From contig JAIQFB010000010.1 of the NCBI GenBank assembly GCA_020073485.1, positions 124,001 through 188,000 on the forward strand: 64,000 bases of DNA, written 5' to 3'. Source of the stretch: Terriglobia bacterium. Lineage in GTDB: Bacteria > Acidobacteriota > Terriglobia > Acidiferrales > UBA7541. Positions 26,004 to 34,038 of the stretch are shown here, piece after piece. The notes below the pieces were generated by a model. The model was not told the DNA's origin. It ran no database searches and saw nothing but the letters and a program-made list of their open reading frames with translations. Each line of letters begins with the position of its first letter. The first letter of the stretch is position 1. Made by a program: the position numbers and the translations under genes.

Positions 26004-26306
26004 TTACCACTTCAGCAAATCCATTTCATCGCTCAGCAACGTCTCGCGATTGCGGAAAAACGAAATAATAATGCCCAGACCGACGGCGGCTTCCGCGGCG
26101 GCATCGGTAATAATGAAAATCGCGAACACGTGGCCTTCGGCCGAGCCCACCAGGCGCGAGAAGGCCACCAGATTAATGTTCACGGCATTGAGCATCAGCT
26201 CGATGGACATCAGGATGATGATGACGTTGCGCCGGGTCACGACGCCGATGATGCCGATCGTGAACAATCCCAGGCTTAGAAATAAATAATGGCTTGTAGG
26301 AATCAT
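26004..26306 (-). CDS. nuoK: NADH-quinone oxidoreductase subunit K (set 2)
   Basis: A 100-residue, three-helix subunit with both conserved membrane glutamates (LMSIELMLNAVNINLVAFS and AAAEAAVGLGIII). The N-terminus MIPTSHYLFLSLGLFTIGIIGV is typical. It is the same length as the set 1 protein. It lies 11 bp after nuoJ and 22 bp before nuoL. Confidence 0.94.
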   Translation of the reverse strand: MIPTSHYLFLSLGLFTIGIIGVVTRRNVIIILMSIELMLNAVNINLVAFSRLVGSAEGHVFAIFIITDAAAEAAVGLGIIISFFRNRETLLSDEMDLLKW

Positions 26307-26317
26307 CTCTATACCCG

Positions 26318-26824
26318 CTACACTTTCTTCTTCGCCATCACCACCGCGCCGATCATGGCCACCAGCAGCAGGATCGACGCGATCTCAAACGGAAGCATGT
26401 ACTCGCCAAACAGTGTTCTACCCACGATCTGAGTGCTTGGCTCGAGCATGGTTGCCGGCGCAGGCTCCCCGAACGGCAAAACCGAGCGGCCCACCGCGAC
26501 GGCCAGAATCAGGTGCGCGCCCACCACCAGCGCGAGGAGGAGTCCGAGCCACCATTGCCGGTTGTACTGCGCCTGGTGCAAGGAAATGTCCAGGTTGATC
26601 AGCATGATGACGAACACGAACAGCACCATGATGCCGCCCGCGTACAAAATCACCTGCACGATGAACAGAAACTCAGCGTGAAGCTGCAGAAAAATGCCCG
26701 CCGTCGCCAGCAGCGCGGTGATCAGAAAAATCGCGCACTGCACGATGTTGCGACGCGTCACCACCAGGACCGCGGAGATCGCGGCCAGTGCGGCGAAAAA
26801 ATAAAATACGATCTGATCGAGCAT
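26318..26824 (-). CDS. nuoJ: NADH-quinone oxidoreductase subunit J (set 2)
   Basis: Membrane subunit J, 168 residues: VVTRRNIVQCAIFLITALLATAGIFLQLHAEFLFIVQVILYAGGIMVLFVFVIMLINLD marks the family. The frame is open to a TTG at 26851, but the extra nine codons come from a family B repeat, and the protein from ATG 26824 (MLDQIVFYFFAAL) begins as other NuoJ do. No nuoI separates it from nuoH; the 84-bp gap holds only the repeat. Confidence 0.92.
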   Translation of the reverse strand: MLDQIVFYFFAALAAISAVLVVTRRNIVQCAIFLITALLATAGIFLQLHAEFLFIVQVILYAGGIMVLFVFVIMLINLDISLHQAQYNRQWWLGLLLALVVGAHLILAVAVGRSVLPFGEPAPATMLEPSTQIVGRTLFGEYMLPFEIASILLLVAMIGAVVMAKKKV

Positions 26825-26840
26825 CTTCGTCGTTATTCCC

Positions 26841-26872
26841 GCGGGCTCCAAGTAGAGCCCGCACCCGTTCCC
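26841..26872. repeat. repeat family B, single unit, where nuoI would be expected
   Basis: CGGGCTCCAAGTAGAGCCCG is a hairpin with 8-base arms, followed by CACCCGTT. It lies between nuoH and nuoJ, just upstream of the nuoJ start. Confidence 0.68.
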
Positions 26873-26908
26873 TGCTTCCTTGCTGCCCTGCTTCCCTGCC
26901 GCCTGCTT

Positions 26909-28228
26909 CTACGACTCACCCACGAACACGTGCTCTTTGTCTTTCTTCTCGCCGGCCCATCCCAGCCATCCGGCCACCAACAACGTCAGTGCCGTCGTCA
27001 GCGGAAACGCCGTCCAGTGGCTCCAGCCCCACTGCCGGTGCAGCACCAGAGCCAGGCCGATTCCCATTACGTTGACGATTGAAAGCGGGATGAGGAACTG
27101 CCACCCCAGGCGCATGAGCTGGTCAAAACGGTAACGCGGAAACGTGAATCGCAGCCACATGAAAAGATAAATATACGATCCGACTTTGAGAAGGAACCAA
27201 AACGCGCCGTGCAAGCCGGGCTTGAGTCCGGGGAGCATGTCGTTCACGCGGCCGATCAGCGGGGCCGCCAGAATCAACGCGACCCCGAAAAATGCCAGCC
27301 CTAGAACCATCATGAACAACTGCTGCACCTTCACCGGCTGCTTCGGCGCGCGATAGAGGCAATACGCGCCCACGAAAATCATCAGCGCCGACGGAAAATA
27401 ATCGAGGAAATTAAACGCGGGCGTACCGGCAAACGGCCGCAGCCATCCGCCCAGAAACAGCGTGGTGGCAATCGACGCGACCACGACCATGTTGGTGTAT
27501 TCGGCCAGGAAATACAGCGCCCAGCGGAATCCGCTGTATTCGGTCATATATCCGGCGACGAGTTCGGATTCGGCCTCGGGCAAATCGAATGGCGCGCGAT
27601 TGGTTTCGGCGATGGATGCGACCACGTAAATAAAAAATCCCACGGGCGCGGCAAAAATAAACCAAGTTCCGTAGTCGCCCTGAGCCGTGACGATTTCGCG
27701 CGTCGAAAGCGTTCCGGCCAGCAGGAGCGCCCCCACCACGGCCATGCCCGCGGCGGTTTCGTAACTCACCAGTTGCGCAGCGCTGCGCAGCGCTCCCAGC
27801 AGCGAATAGTGGCTGTTGGACGACCATCCGCCGAGCACGATCCCGAAAATTCCCAGCGCGCTGATTCCCACGATGAAGAGCAAACCGACATTCAAGTCCG
27901 CGATCTGGAACCACGGGCCAATCGCCAGCGCGGACATTGCTAGCATTCCGGCGGTCACCGAAATCAGCGGAGCAATCCAGAAAATCGCTTTGTCCGCCTC
28001 GTCCGGAATGATGTCTTCCTTGATGAGCAGTTTCACCGCGTCCGCGATCGGCTGCAGCAGGCCGTGAGGCCCAACGCGCATCGGCCCCAGCCGCGCCTGC
28101 ATGTCGGCCATGACCTTGCGCTCCATCAACACGATGTATCCGGTGACCAGCGGAAGGACTCCGACGATAACCAGAGCGCAAACCAGCGGCACCCAAATGG
28201 AAATCAAGTATTGGATCACGGCATGCAT
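26909..28228 (-). CDS. nuoH: NADH-quinone oxidoreductase subunit H (set 2)
   Basis: Quinone-channel membrane subunit of the second set, 439 residues. LMERKVMADMQARLGPMRVGPHGLLQPIADAVKLLIKEDIIP, ETNRAPFDLPEAESELVAGYMTEYSG and WLRFTFPRYRFDQLMRLGWQ are diagnostic. It is 31 residues longer than set 1 NuoH, with an added loop near residues 305-345 and an extra C-terminal helix ending in a charged tail (GEKKDKEHVFVGES). It begins 4 bp after nuoD. Confidence 0.95.
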   Translation of the reverse strand: MHAVIQYLISIWVPLVCALVIVGVLPLVTGYIVLMERKVMADMQARLGPMRVGPHGLLQPIADAVKLLIKEDIIPDEADKAIFWIAPLISVTAGMLAMSALAIGPWFQIADLNVGLLFIVGISALGIFGIVLGGWSSNSHYSLLGALRSAAQLVSYETAAGMAVVGALLLAGTLSTREIVTAQGDYGTWFIFAAPVGFFIYVVASIAETNRAPFDLPEAESELVAGYMTEYSGFRWALYFLAEYTNMVVVASIATTLFLGGWLRPFAGTPAFNFLDYFPSALMIFVGAYCLYRAPKQPVKVQQLFMMVLGLAFFGVALILAAPLIGRVNDMLPGLKPGLHGAFWFLLKVGSYIYLFMWLRFTFPRYRFDQLMRLGWQFLIPLSIVNVMGIGLALVLHRQWGWSHWTAFPLTTALTLLVAGWLGWAGEKKDKEHVFVGES

Positions 28229-28232
28229 CGCG

Positions 28233-29375
28233 CTACCTGTCCACCTCTCCCAGCACGATATCCAGGGTTCCGATGATGGCCACCACGTCCGCCACCAGGT
28301 GCCCGCGAATCATCTTGTCGAATGCTTCCAGATTGATGAGTGACGGCGGACGGATGCGCACGCGGTAGGGCTGCGTGGTGCCGTCGCTGACGATGTAGTA
28401 TCCGAGTTCGCCCTTGGGCGCTTCGATCGCGTGATAGACCTCGCCCGGGGGCGGCTTGAGGACTTTGCCGACCTTCCCCATGATCGGCCCGGCCGGAATA
28501 TTTTCGATGGCCTGCAGGCAGATCAGGCGCGACTGCCGCATTTCCTCGAGGCGCACGATGTACCGGTCGTAGGTGTCGCCGTTCTTGCCCGTGGGGATCT
28601 CGAATTTGTACTGGTCATAAGCGGCGTAGGGCATCGCTTTGCGGATGTCCCACTTCACGCCGCTGGCGCGGATGACGGGCCCGGATGCGCCGTAGTCGAT
28701 GGCTTCGGCTGCAGTCAGGATGCCGATGCCCTTGGTGCGGCCCACCCAGATGCGATTTTCAGTGAGCAGCGATTCGTATTCGTCCACGCGCTTGTCAAAC
28801 GGCTTGCAGAAGCGCTCGACGTCTTTTTCCAGTTCGTCGTAAGCTTCATATTGCAAGCCGCCGATCCGGAAGGCGTGCGTGGTCAGACGCGCGCCGCAAT
28901 ATTTCTCGAAAATTTTCAGAATTTCTTCGCGCTCGCGCAGGCAATAGAACAGCGGGGTCAGCGCGCCGATATCGAGCGCGTGCGTTCCCAGCCAGAACAG
29001 ATGGCTGGCGATGCGCTGCAGTTCGGTGAGAATCACGCGGATCACACGCGCGCGGGGCGGCGCTTCCGCGCCCAGCAATTTCTCCACCGCCTCACAATAC
29101 CCCAGGCCGTTCGACACCGCCGCGACGTAATCCATGCGGTCCACATATGGCGCGAACTGCTGGTAGCTGCGATGCTCGGCAATTTTCTCGACGCCGCGAT
29201 GCAGGTAGCCGATCACGCATTCCGAGCCGATGACTTTTTCGCCGTCCAGGCGCAGTTTCACGCGCAGCACGCCGTGGGTGGAGGGATGCTGCGGCCCCAT
29301 GTTGAGGACAATTTCATCCGCGCCGAGCACGGTGGACTCGGCGTGGGTGGCAAACGGTATGCGTTCGTCGGCCAT
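28233..29375 (-). CDS. nuoD: NADH-quinone oxidoreductase subunit D (set 2)
   Basis: The 49-kDa-type quinone-cavity subunit, 380 residues, with [39 protein letters not shown] and the C-terminal [18 protein letters not shown]. Compared with set 1 it has HRGVEK in place of HTGIEK and lacks an insertion near residues 285-310 (set 1 has extra KTEMEALIYHFK sequence). The His and Tyr of the quinone loop appear intact. It starts 3 bp after nuoC. Confidence 0.95.
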   Translation of the reverse strand: MADERIPFATHAESTVLGADEIVLNMGPQHPSTHGVLRVKLRLDGEKVIGSECVIGYLHRGVEKIAEHRSYQQFAPYVDRMDYVAAVSNGLGYCEAVEKLLGAEAPPRARVIRVILTELQRIASHLFWLGTHALDIGALTPLFYCLREREEILKIFEKYCGARLTTHAFRIGGLQYEAYDELEKDVERFCKPFDKRVDEYESLLTENRIWVGRTKGIGILTAAEAIDYGASGPVIRASGVKWDIRKAMPYAAYDQYKFEIPTGKNGDTYDRYIVRLEEMRQSRLICLQAIENIPAGPIMGKVGKVLKPPPGEVYHAIEAPKGELGYYIVSDGTTQPYRVRIRPPSLINLEAFDKMIRGHLVADVVAIIGTLDIVLGEVDR

Positions 29376-29378
29376 CGG

Positions 29379-30083
29379 CTACTGTCCGCTCTCGATGCCC
29401 AGGTTTTCGCGCACCCAGGCCGTATCCTGCGTCAGAATGTCGTAGTCCTTGCGCAGCGGATATCCCTGCCACTCGTCGGGCAGCAGAATCCGCTTCAAGT
29501 CCGGGTGGCCTTCAAACACCACGCCAAACATGTCGTACACTTCACGCTCCATCCAGTTCGCCGTGGCCCAGATTCCCTGCACGCTGGGCACGCGCTCATC
29601 GGCCGAAGCTTGCGCCTTCAGGCGCAGCCGCTCGTTCTTTTCGAACGAATACATGTTCAGCACGATGTCGAAACGCTTCTCGCGCTTGGGCCAGTCCAGG
29701 GCCGTCAGGTCGCTCAGCCAATCGAATTTTTCGTCGTCGCGGCTATACACGGCGATCTCCGCCAGCAATTCGCGCGCGACCACCAGGATGGCCTGCTTGC
29801 GGTCGACCCAAGCCTCCAAAATTGCCGGCCCGAATTTTTCCTTGTAGCGTTTTACGAGATCGTTATCCAGCGCGACGGGGCCTTCTTTGGGAGGCGCCGG
29901 AGCCGCAGGAGGGCGCGGCGGAGGGGCCCCAGCCGGAGCCTTCGGTGCAGGAGGTTTCGCGGCAGCCGCGGGAGGAGCAGCCGGTTTAGATACGGGTTCC
30001 CCAGCTGACGCCGAAGGTTTCGGCGCAGACGGCTCACTCGGTGAACTCGCAGAAGGCTGCTTTTCTTCCGGGTCGTTTGCCAT
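29379..30083 (-). CDS. nuoC: NADH-quinone oxidoreductase subunit C with Pro/Ala-rich extension (set 2)
   Basis: The 30-kDa-type subunit of the second set. The conserved domain runs from about residue 70 and ends with [41 protein letters not shown]. The first ~68 residues are almost only Pro, Ala, Ser, Lys and Gly and should be disordered; they are absent from set 1 NuoC. The ATG at 30083 is the first in frame. It is the first gene after a terminator and repeat, so it probably has its own promoter. No nuoB is present on either side. Confidence 0.92.
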   Translation of the reverse strand: MANDPEEKQPSASSPSEPSAPKPSASAGEPVSKPAAPPAAAAKPPAPKAPAGAPPPRPPAAPAPPKEGPVALDNDLVKRYKEKFGPAILEAWVDRKQAILVVARELLAEIAVYSRDDEKFDWLSDLTALDWPKREKRFDIVLNMYSFEKNERLRLKAQASADERVPSVQGIWATANWMEREVYDMFGVVFEGHPDLKRILLPDEWQGYPLRKDYDILTQDTAWVRENLGIESGQ

Positions 30084-30130
30084 GAATTAGGATTAGACCG
30101 GGCCGCACCAAGTCGGTACGACCATTATCC

Positions 30131-30178
30131 AGGTGGGCTGCACGCTTCACTTTAAGCGTAAAAGTACAACCCACACTC
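30131..30178. repeat. repeat family B, single unit, upstream of nuoC (set 2)
   Basis: GGTGGGCTGCACGCTTCACTT and AAGCGTAAAAGTACAACCCACA form an imperfect inverted repeat in the leader region of the second operon. Confidence 0.65.
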
Positions 30179-30193
30179 CATATTAAGCTGTAG

Positions 30194-30223
30194 CTTTTAG
30201 CACACGGCGGAAAACAGAGTCAA
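30194..30223 (-). promoter_or_regulatory. candidate promoter of the second nuo operon
   Basis: On the minus strand TTGACT (30218-30223) and TAAAAG (30194-30199) are 18 bases apart. It lies 110-140 bases upstream of nuoC and downstream of the nuoA terminator. The -10 match is modest, so this is a candidate only; the leader would contain a family B repeat. Confidence 0.38.
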
Positions 30224-30271
30224 CCTCTTCCGCCATAAAGTCGTGATGGCCTCGCCGGCAAATCCGGGCAT

Positions 30272-30303
30272 AAAAAAATCCCGGCCGTTCTGTACGGTCG
30301 GGA
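30272..30303 (-). terminator. rho-independent terminator after nuoA (set 2)
   Basis: Read on the minus strand, a 10-bp stem with one mismatch (TCCCGACCGT / ACGGCCGGGA), a 5-base loop and seven T's. It stands 28 bases beyond the nuoA stop and separates nuoA from the rest of the operon. Confidence 0.82.
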
Positions 30304-30331
30304 CTCCACTACAAAAAAAGTTAGGCCCCGC

Positions 30332-30712
30332 TTACACCCATTCGAGCGCGCCCTTCCGGAACAGCCAAATGTACCCAATGATCAAAATGCCGAGGAAAAC
30401 AAACATGCTCGCCAGCGCGAAAACCGGCTCCAGGCGAAATCCTTCTTCTCGCGTGGAAAACAGCACCGCCCACGGAAACAGAAACGTGGTCTCCACATCG
30501 AAGATCACAAACAAAATGGCCACGATATAAAAACGAACCGAGTAGCGCCCGCGCGTGTCCCCTTCCGCTTCGACGCCGCACTCGTAAGGTTTCAACTTTG
30601 CGCCTACCGCGACGGGTGTAGGCCGAATGAGCCGGAATATGACAAGCGTCACCGCGGGAAAGGCAGCGGCCAGCGCGGCAAAAATGAAAATCGGGATGTA
30701 CTGGGTCGGCAT
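30332..30712 (-). CDS. nuoA: NADH-quinone oxidoreductase subunit A (set 2)
   Basis: A 126-residue, three-helix subunit with LKPYECGVEAEGDTRGRYSVRFYIVAILFVIFDVETTFLFPWA, the family signature. The frame is open far upstream, but the natural start is ATG 30712 (MPTQYIPIFIFAALAAAFP). It is followed by a strong terminator 28 bases after its stop, so it seems to be transcribed apart from nuoC-N. This is unusual, since nuoA normally leads the operon. No nuoB follows it. Confidence 0.92.
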   Translation of the reverse strand: MPTQYIPIFIFAALAAAFPAVTLVIFRLIRPTPVAVGAKLKPYECGVEAEGDTRGRYSVRFYIVAILFVIFDVETTFLFPWAVLFSTREEGFRLEPVFALASMFVFLGILIIGYIWLFRKGALEWV

Positions 30713-31034
30713 TTCGATTTCGCTGGGAATCCTAACACAGCAGTCAAGAGGGAGCCAGCACGGAAAGCATCGCGGTGGGTCGCACGCCGGTGAATTGACG
30801 GGAGCGGAATTCCAACCCGCTTCGTTAGTGCCTGGCCTTCCAGATTCCGATGCCCGGAGGCGGTCAAAGCTTCGCCGCCCGCCCAAACCAGCCGGGGTGT
30901 GGGGATGACGCGAGAAGGTAACTGCCGTGCGGCTTTGGGCAAACGGGACCTGGAAATGGGGTAAGGGACGTATGAACATGGCTAAAATTAGACTTGTCCC
31001 ATTTTGGTACCGGAGCTCAGGGGAGGGTCGACTC
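30713..31034. other. intergenic region between divergent nuoA and barrel gene
   Basis: About 320 bases that must hold the promoters of nuoA (minus) and the outer-membrane protein gene (plus). I see no convincing -35/-10 pair. A Shine-Dalgarno GGGAGG at 31021-31026 belongs to the gene on the right. No repeat of the four dispersed families is present. Confidence 0.5.
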
Positions 31035-31646
31035 ATGCAGCGGATCATTTGCCTGGTTGGAACCATGCTCTTAATAGCGGTTTCCGCAGCCGCGCAAGGG
31101 CCGGCAGGCGCTGGATCGAGCGGCTCAAGCCCCAGGGGCCAAGGGAAAACACGCACATTTTCGATCCGGGAGTATTCGACCTGGCAGGTCGCGTTGGGCT
31201 ACCAATACAACCAGATCAATTTGCTGGGTAGCCCATTCACAACAAACGGTTTAAATGTAAGCGCCGTCCGGTATTTGGGCCGGTGGTTTGGGGTCGAGGG
31301 GCAAGCCGGGTTCGGATTTGGGAATACGGGAACGACCTCGACGCCCCCTAACTTGAACACCCAATCGCTCTTTTTTGGAGGCGGGCCTCGCCTGGCCTAC
31401 CGTAATCGCGGAAGGATCGAACCCTGGATCCACGGTGTCTTTGGGGAGCAGCATTTCCGGTTTAACCAGACCGCGGGCGTACTCGGGAGCAACACGGCGC
31501 TGGCTGGCGCGGCGGGCGGCGGCGTGGACTACCTGTTGGGGACTCACACGGCATTCCGGGCGGAAGCGGACTTCATTGGGTCGCGTTTCTTCTCCGCGAA
31601 TCAAAGACATTTCCAGGTAGTCAGCGGCCTAGTCTTCAATTTCTGA
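31035..31646 (+). CDS. outer-membrane beta-barrel protein
   Basis: A 203-residue exported protein. Residues 1-20 (MQRIICLVGTMLLIAVSAAAQ) are a signal peptide. After a Gly/Ser-rich linker come amphipathic strands in the OmpA/OprF-like small barrel style (WQVALGYQYNQINLLG, LFFGGGPRLAYRNRGRIEPWIHGVFG, VVSGLVFNF), ending in Phe. The ATG at 31035 is chosen because of the signal peptide and GGGAGG 8 bases upstream; the frame is open to 30927. The function is unknown; such proteins are commonly structural or adhesive surface proteins in Acidobacteria. Confidence 0.82.
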   Translation: MQRIICLVGTMLLIAVSAAAQGPAGAGSSGSSPRGQGKTRTFSIREYSTWQVALGYQYNQINLLGSPFTTNGLNVSAVRYLGRWFGVEGQAGFGFGNTGTTSTPPNLNTQSLFFGGGPRLAYRNRGRIEPWIHGVFGEQHFRFNQTAGVLGSNTALAGAAGGGVDYLLGTHTAFRAEADFIGSRFFSANQRHFQVVSGLVFNF

Positions 31647-31932
31647 CTGCCATCCCCCCGCGACTGGAGCGGAACTTACGACCTGGCCAATTTACCGCGC
31701 GTCCGCAGCAATCGTGATTCCTCAAGTACCGCGTTGCCGGAGCAGCGTGGTTCTCTTTCCGCCTCTGGAAGCGCCGACGCCCGAATGTGACAAATTTGAC
31801 GACCTTCTCCGCGGTGTTGCAAATCTTCGAGTTGCATTAGATAATCGGGCGTCTCCTAAAGATTTGAAAAAAATTCACCCTGGGTAGGGATTTCACTTCA
31901 TTCCTCCCGAGACAAACTGGAGAGGTGCCGGA

Positions 31933-32448
31933 ATGCCCGTATGGCTGCCCACGTGGATTTATAATTTCGCTCAGTGGATGGACAAGACTCCGTTCGGGAG
32001 GTACATGCGCGAGTCGCTGTATTCCTTCCCGATCGTGGAGACGCTGCATATCTTCGGCATTGTCTTTCTTCTGACGTCCGCATTCCTGCTGGACATGCGC
32101 CTGTTCGGCATCGGGCCGATGCGGGATGAACCGGTCCCAAAGCTGGCGAAGTGGATCCTGCCCTGGGTCTGGACCGGCTTTGCCATTCAAGTGACCACCG
32201 GCTTGTTGATGTTTTCGGCCGAGGCCACGCGCTCCGCCCTGAATTCCCTGTTCTGGGTAAAGATGTTCATGATCATCGTGGCGGGACTGAACGCGCTCGT
32301 ATTTCACTCGACCATGTATAAGAACGTTGAAACGTGGAAGAACGACCGCGTCGCGCCCCTTGGCGCGCGAATCTACGGCGTCATTTCAGTTGCTTCCTGG
32401 TTCTTGGTGGTCGGGCTGGGCCGCTGGTTCTCGTTCCATTTGACGTAG
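31933..32448 (+). CDS. four-helix membrane protein of unknown function
   Basis: A 171-residue protein with four hydrophobic helices: about residues 33-54 (FPIVETLHIFGIVFLLTSAF), 72-92, 107-125 and 148-168. A conserved-looking His (TLHIFG) and a second His in LNALVFHSTMY could bind a cofactor, but this is a guess. It resembles the DUF6644-type proteins common in soil bacteria. A GGAGAGG lies about 8 bases before the ATG. It is flanked by 286 featureless bases on the left and a family D repeat on the right. Confidence 0.7.
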   Translation: MPVWLPTWIYNFAQWMDKTPFGRYMRESLYSFPIVETLHIFGIVFLLTSAFLLDMRLFGIGPMRDEPVPKLAKWILPWVWTGFAIQVTTGLLMFSAEATRSALNSLFWVKMFMIIVAGLNALVFHSTMYKNVETWKNDRVAPLGARIYGVISVASWFLVVGLGRWFSFHLT

Positions 32449-32495
32449 GAGCGTAAACCTGGCTCGTTCTTACTCTGCAGACCGAATCAAACCGA

Positions 32496-32585
32496 TGTCA
32501 TTCCGAGGCATGGTTCTCGCCGAGGAATCTCTCTTTCTTTTGACCTTGAAACACGGAGAGATTCCTCACTCCGTTCGGAATGACA
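32496..32585. repeat. repeat family D
   Basis: Inverted arms: TGTCATTCCGAGG at 32496-32508 with TCGGAATGACA at 32575-32585, and inside them GAGGAATCTCTC with GAGAGATTCCTC. The whole forms a long imperfect hairpin at the 3' side of both flanking genes. A second copy lies at 38132-38241. Confidence 0.78.
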
Positions 32586-32610
32586 GCTATGCAAACTTTC
32601 TAAAATCCCA

Positions 32611-33450
32611 CTACGGTTCCAGAATTAATTCCTTCGCCCGCTGCGTGGCCTTCATCACCGCCTTTATCAGCGTTACGCGCACCTTGCCGTCTTCGAGTTC
32701 CAGGATCCCGTCCATCGTGGAGCCTGCTGGCGTGGTGACGGCATCTTTCAGCAGCGCCGGATGATCGCCCGTATCAAGAACCATGCGCGCGGCGCCCATC
32801 ATGGTCTGCGCGGCGAGCAGGGTGGAAACATCGCGGGGCAAGCCCACCTTCACGCCGCCTTCGGCGAGCGATTCCAGAATGATGTAAATGAACGCGGTTC
32901 CGCTAGCGGATAACCCGGTCACGGCATCGATCTGTTTTTCATCCACCACGACCACGCGGCCCACAGCCTCGAACATCGCTTGCGCGATTTCCAAGTGCTC
33001 CTTCGAGGCGTGCACACCCTTCGCAAGCCCGGTCATGCCGCATCCGATCGCGCAGGGCGTGTTGGGCATGGCGCGCACCACGGGCAGATCCAGCCCCAGA
33101 AGTTTTTCCATCATCACCGTGGAAACGGACGCGACCACGGAAACGATCATCTTCCCCGGCTTCATCTCGGGCTTGATTTCTTCCAGGATCTCGCGCACCG
33201 CCTGCGGCTTCACTGCGAGCAAAATAATATCCGCGTCACGCACCGCCGCGCGGTTGTCGGTCGAGGCCGCGATGCCGAGCTGCTTGGCGAGGGTGTGTGC
33301 CTTTTCCGCGTGGCGCGCGGTAGCGTGCACATTCTTGGGCTGCACGAGCTTCTGCTCCAGGAACGCGCGCAGCAGGATTCCGCCGATTTTTCCGGCGCCC
33401 AGCACGGCCAGGCGCTTGTTTGCCAGTTTGTTTGATTTTGTTGTTTTCAT
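32611..33450 (-). CDS. proC: pyrroline-5-carboxylate reductase
   Basis: Final enzyme of proline synthesis, reducing pyrroline-5-carboxylate with NAD(P)H in the cytoplasm. The Rossmann motif LAVLGAGKIGGILLRAFL is at residues 14-31, followed by the middle signature AVKPQAVREILEEI and VVRAMPNTPCAIGCGMTGL. The C-terminal dimerisation part contains DAVTGLSASGTAFIYIILESLAEGGVKVGL and DAVTTPAGSTMDGILELE, both classic ProC. 279 residues is normal. The first 12 residues are an extra Lys/Asn-rich start. It stands alone, with a repeat downstream. Confidence 0.95.
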   Translation of the reverse strand: MKTTKSNKLANKRLAVLGAGKIGGILLRAFLEQKLVQPKNVHATARHAEKAHTLAKQLGIAASTDNRAAVRDADIILLAVKPQAVREILEEIKPEMKPGKMIVSVVASVSTVMMEKLLGLDLPVVRAMPNTPCAIGCGMTGLAKGVHASKEHLEIAQAMFEAVGRVVVVDEKQIDAVTGLSASGTAFIYIILESLAEGGVKVGLPRDVSTLLAAQTMMGAARMVLDTGDHPALLKDAVTTPAGSTMDGILELEDGKVRVTLIKAVMKATQRAKELILEP

Positions 33451-33552
33451 AGTGCCAGCATTGTTGACGACGAAAAGCCGGGCGTCAACCTTGTTCCTTT
33501 CTTGCGCAGGGATGTTAGATTGTGAAACGGAATCAGCGGGAAACGGGCCCCG

Positions 33553-34029
33553 TTAATCGTGGCGCGCGCCGCGCAGAACTTCCAGCGCGTGCGGGAGAAG
33601 TTCGGCGACCGCGTCGAGCGACTCGGTCGCGCCCCGCGGGCTTCCCGGCAGATTGACGATCAGCGTGGTCCCGCGCACACCGGCTACCGCGCGGGAAAGC
33701 ACCGCGCGCAGGTTCTTCTCCCGGCCATACTGGCGCATGACCTCGGGGATGCCCGGGACGAGTTTTTCGCACGATTGCGTGGTGGCTTCGGGGGTGGAAT
33801 CGCGCGGCCCGATGCCAGTGCCGCCCGTGGTGAGGATCAATTCCACATCGCCGCCATCGGCCAGCGTCGTGAGACGGTCGCGGATAAAGGCTGGATCGTC
33901 CGGCAGGACGGTTTCGGAAACAATCTCCCAGCCCAACTGGCGGCAACGCGCGCTCACGGCGGGTCCGGAAGCGTCCTCGCGGACACCATGAGAGACGGAA
34001 TCGCTGATGGTAATGACGGCTACTCGCAT
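33553..34029 (-). CDS. mogA: molybdopterin adenylyltransferase (MogA/MoaB type)
   Basis: Activates molybdopterin by adenylation before metal insertion. 158 residues with the family's MPT-binding site: ILTTGGTGIGPRDSTPEAT near residue 65 and the Ser/Pro loop TLIVNLPGSPRGATESLDAV near 121. It cannot be told from sequence whether it should be called MogA or MoaB. It begins 9 bp after the response regulator gene and is the last gene of a run moeA-moaC-regulator-mogA, so it fits a molybdenum cofactor cluster. Confidence 0.9.
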   Translation of the reverse strand: MRVAVITISDSVSHGVREDASGPAVSARCRQLGWEIVSETVLPDDPAFIRDRLTTLADGGDVELILTTGGTGIGPRDSTPEATTQSCEKLVPGIPEVMRQYGREKNLRAVLSRAVAGVRGTTLIVNLPGSPRGATESLDAVAELLPHALEVLRGARHD

Positions 34030-34038
34030 TGTATTGGG

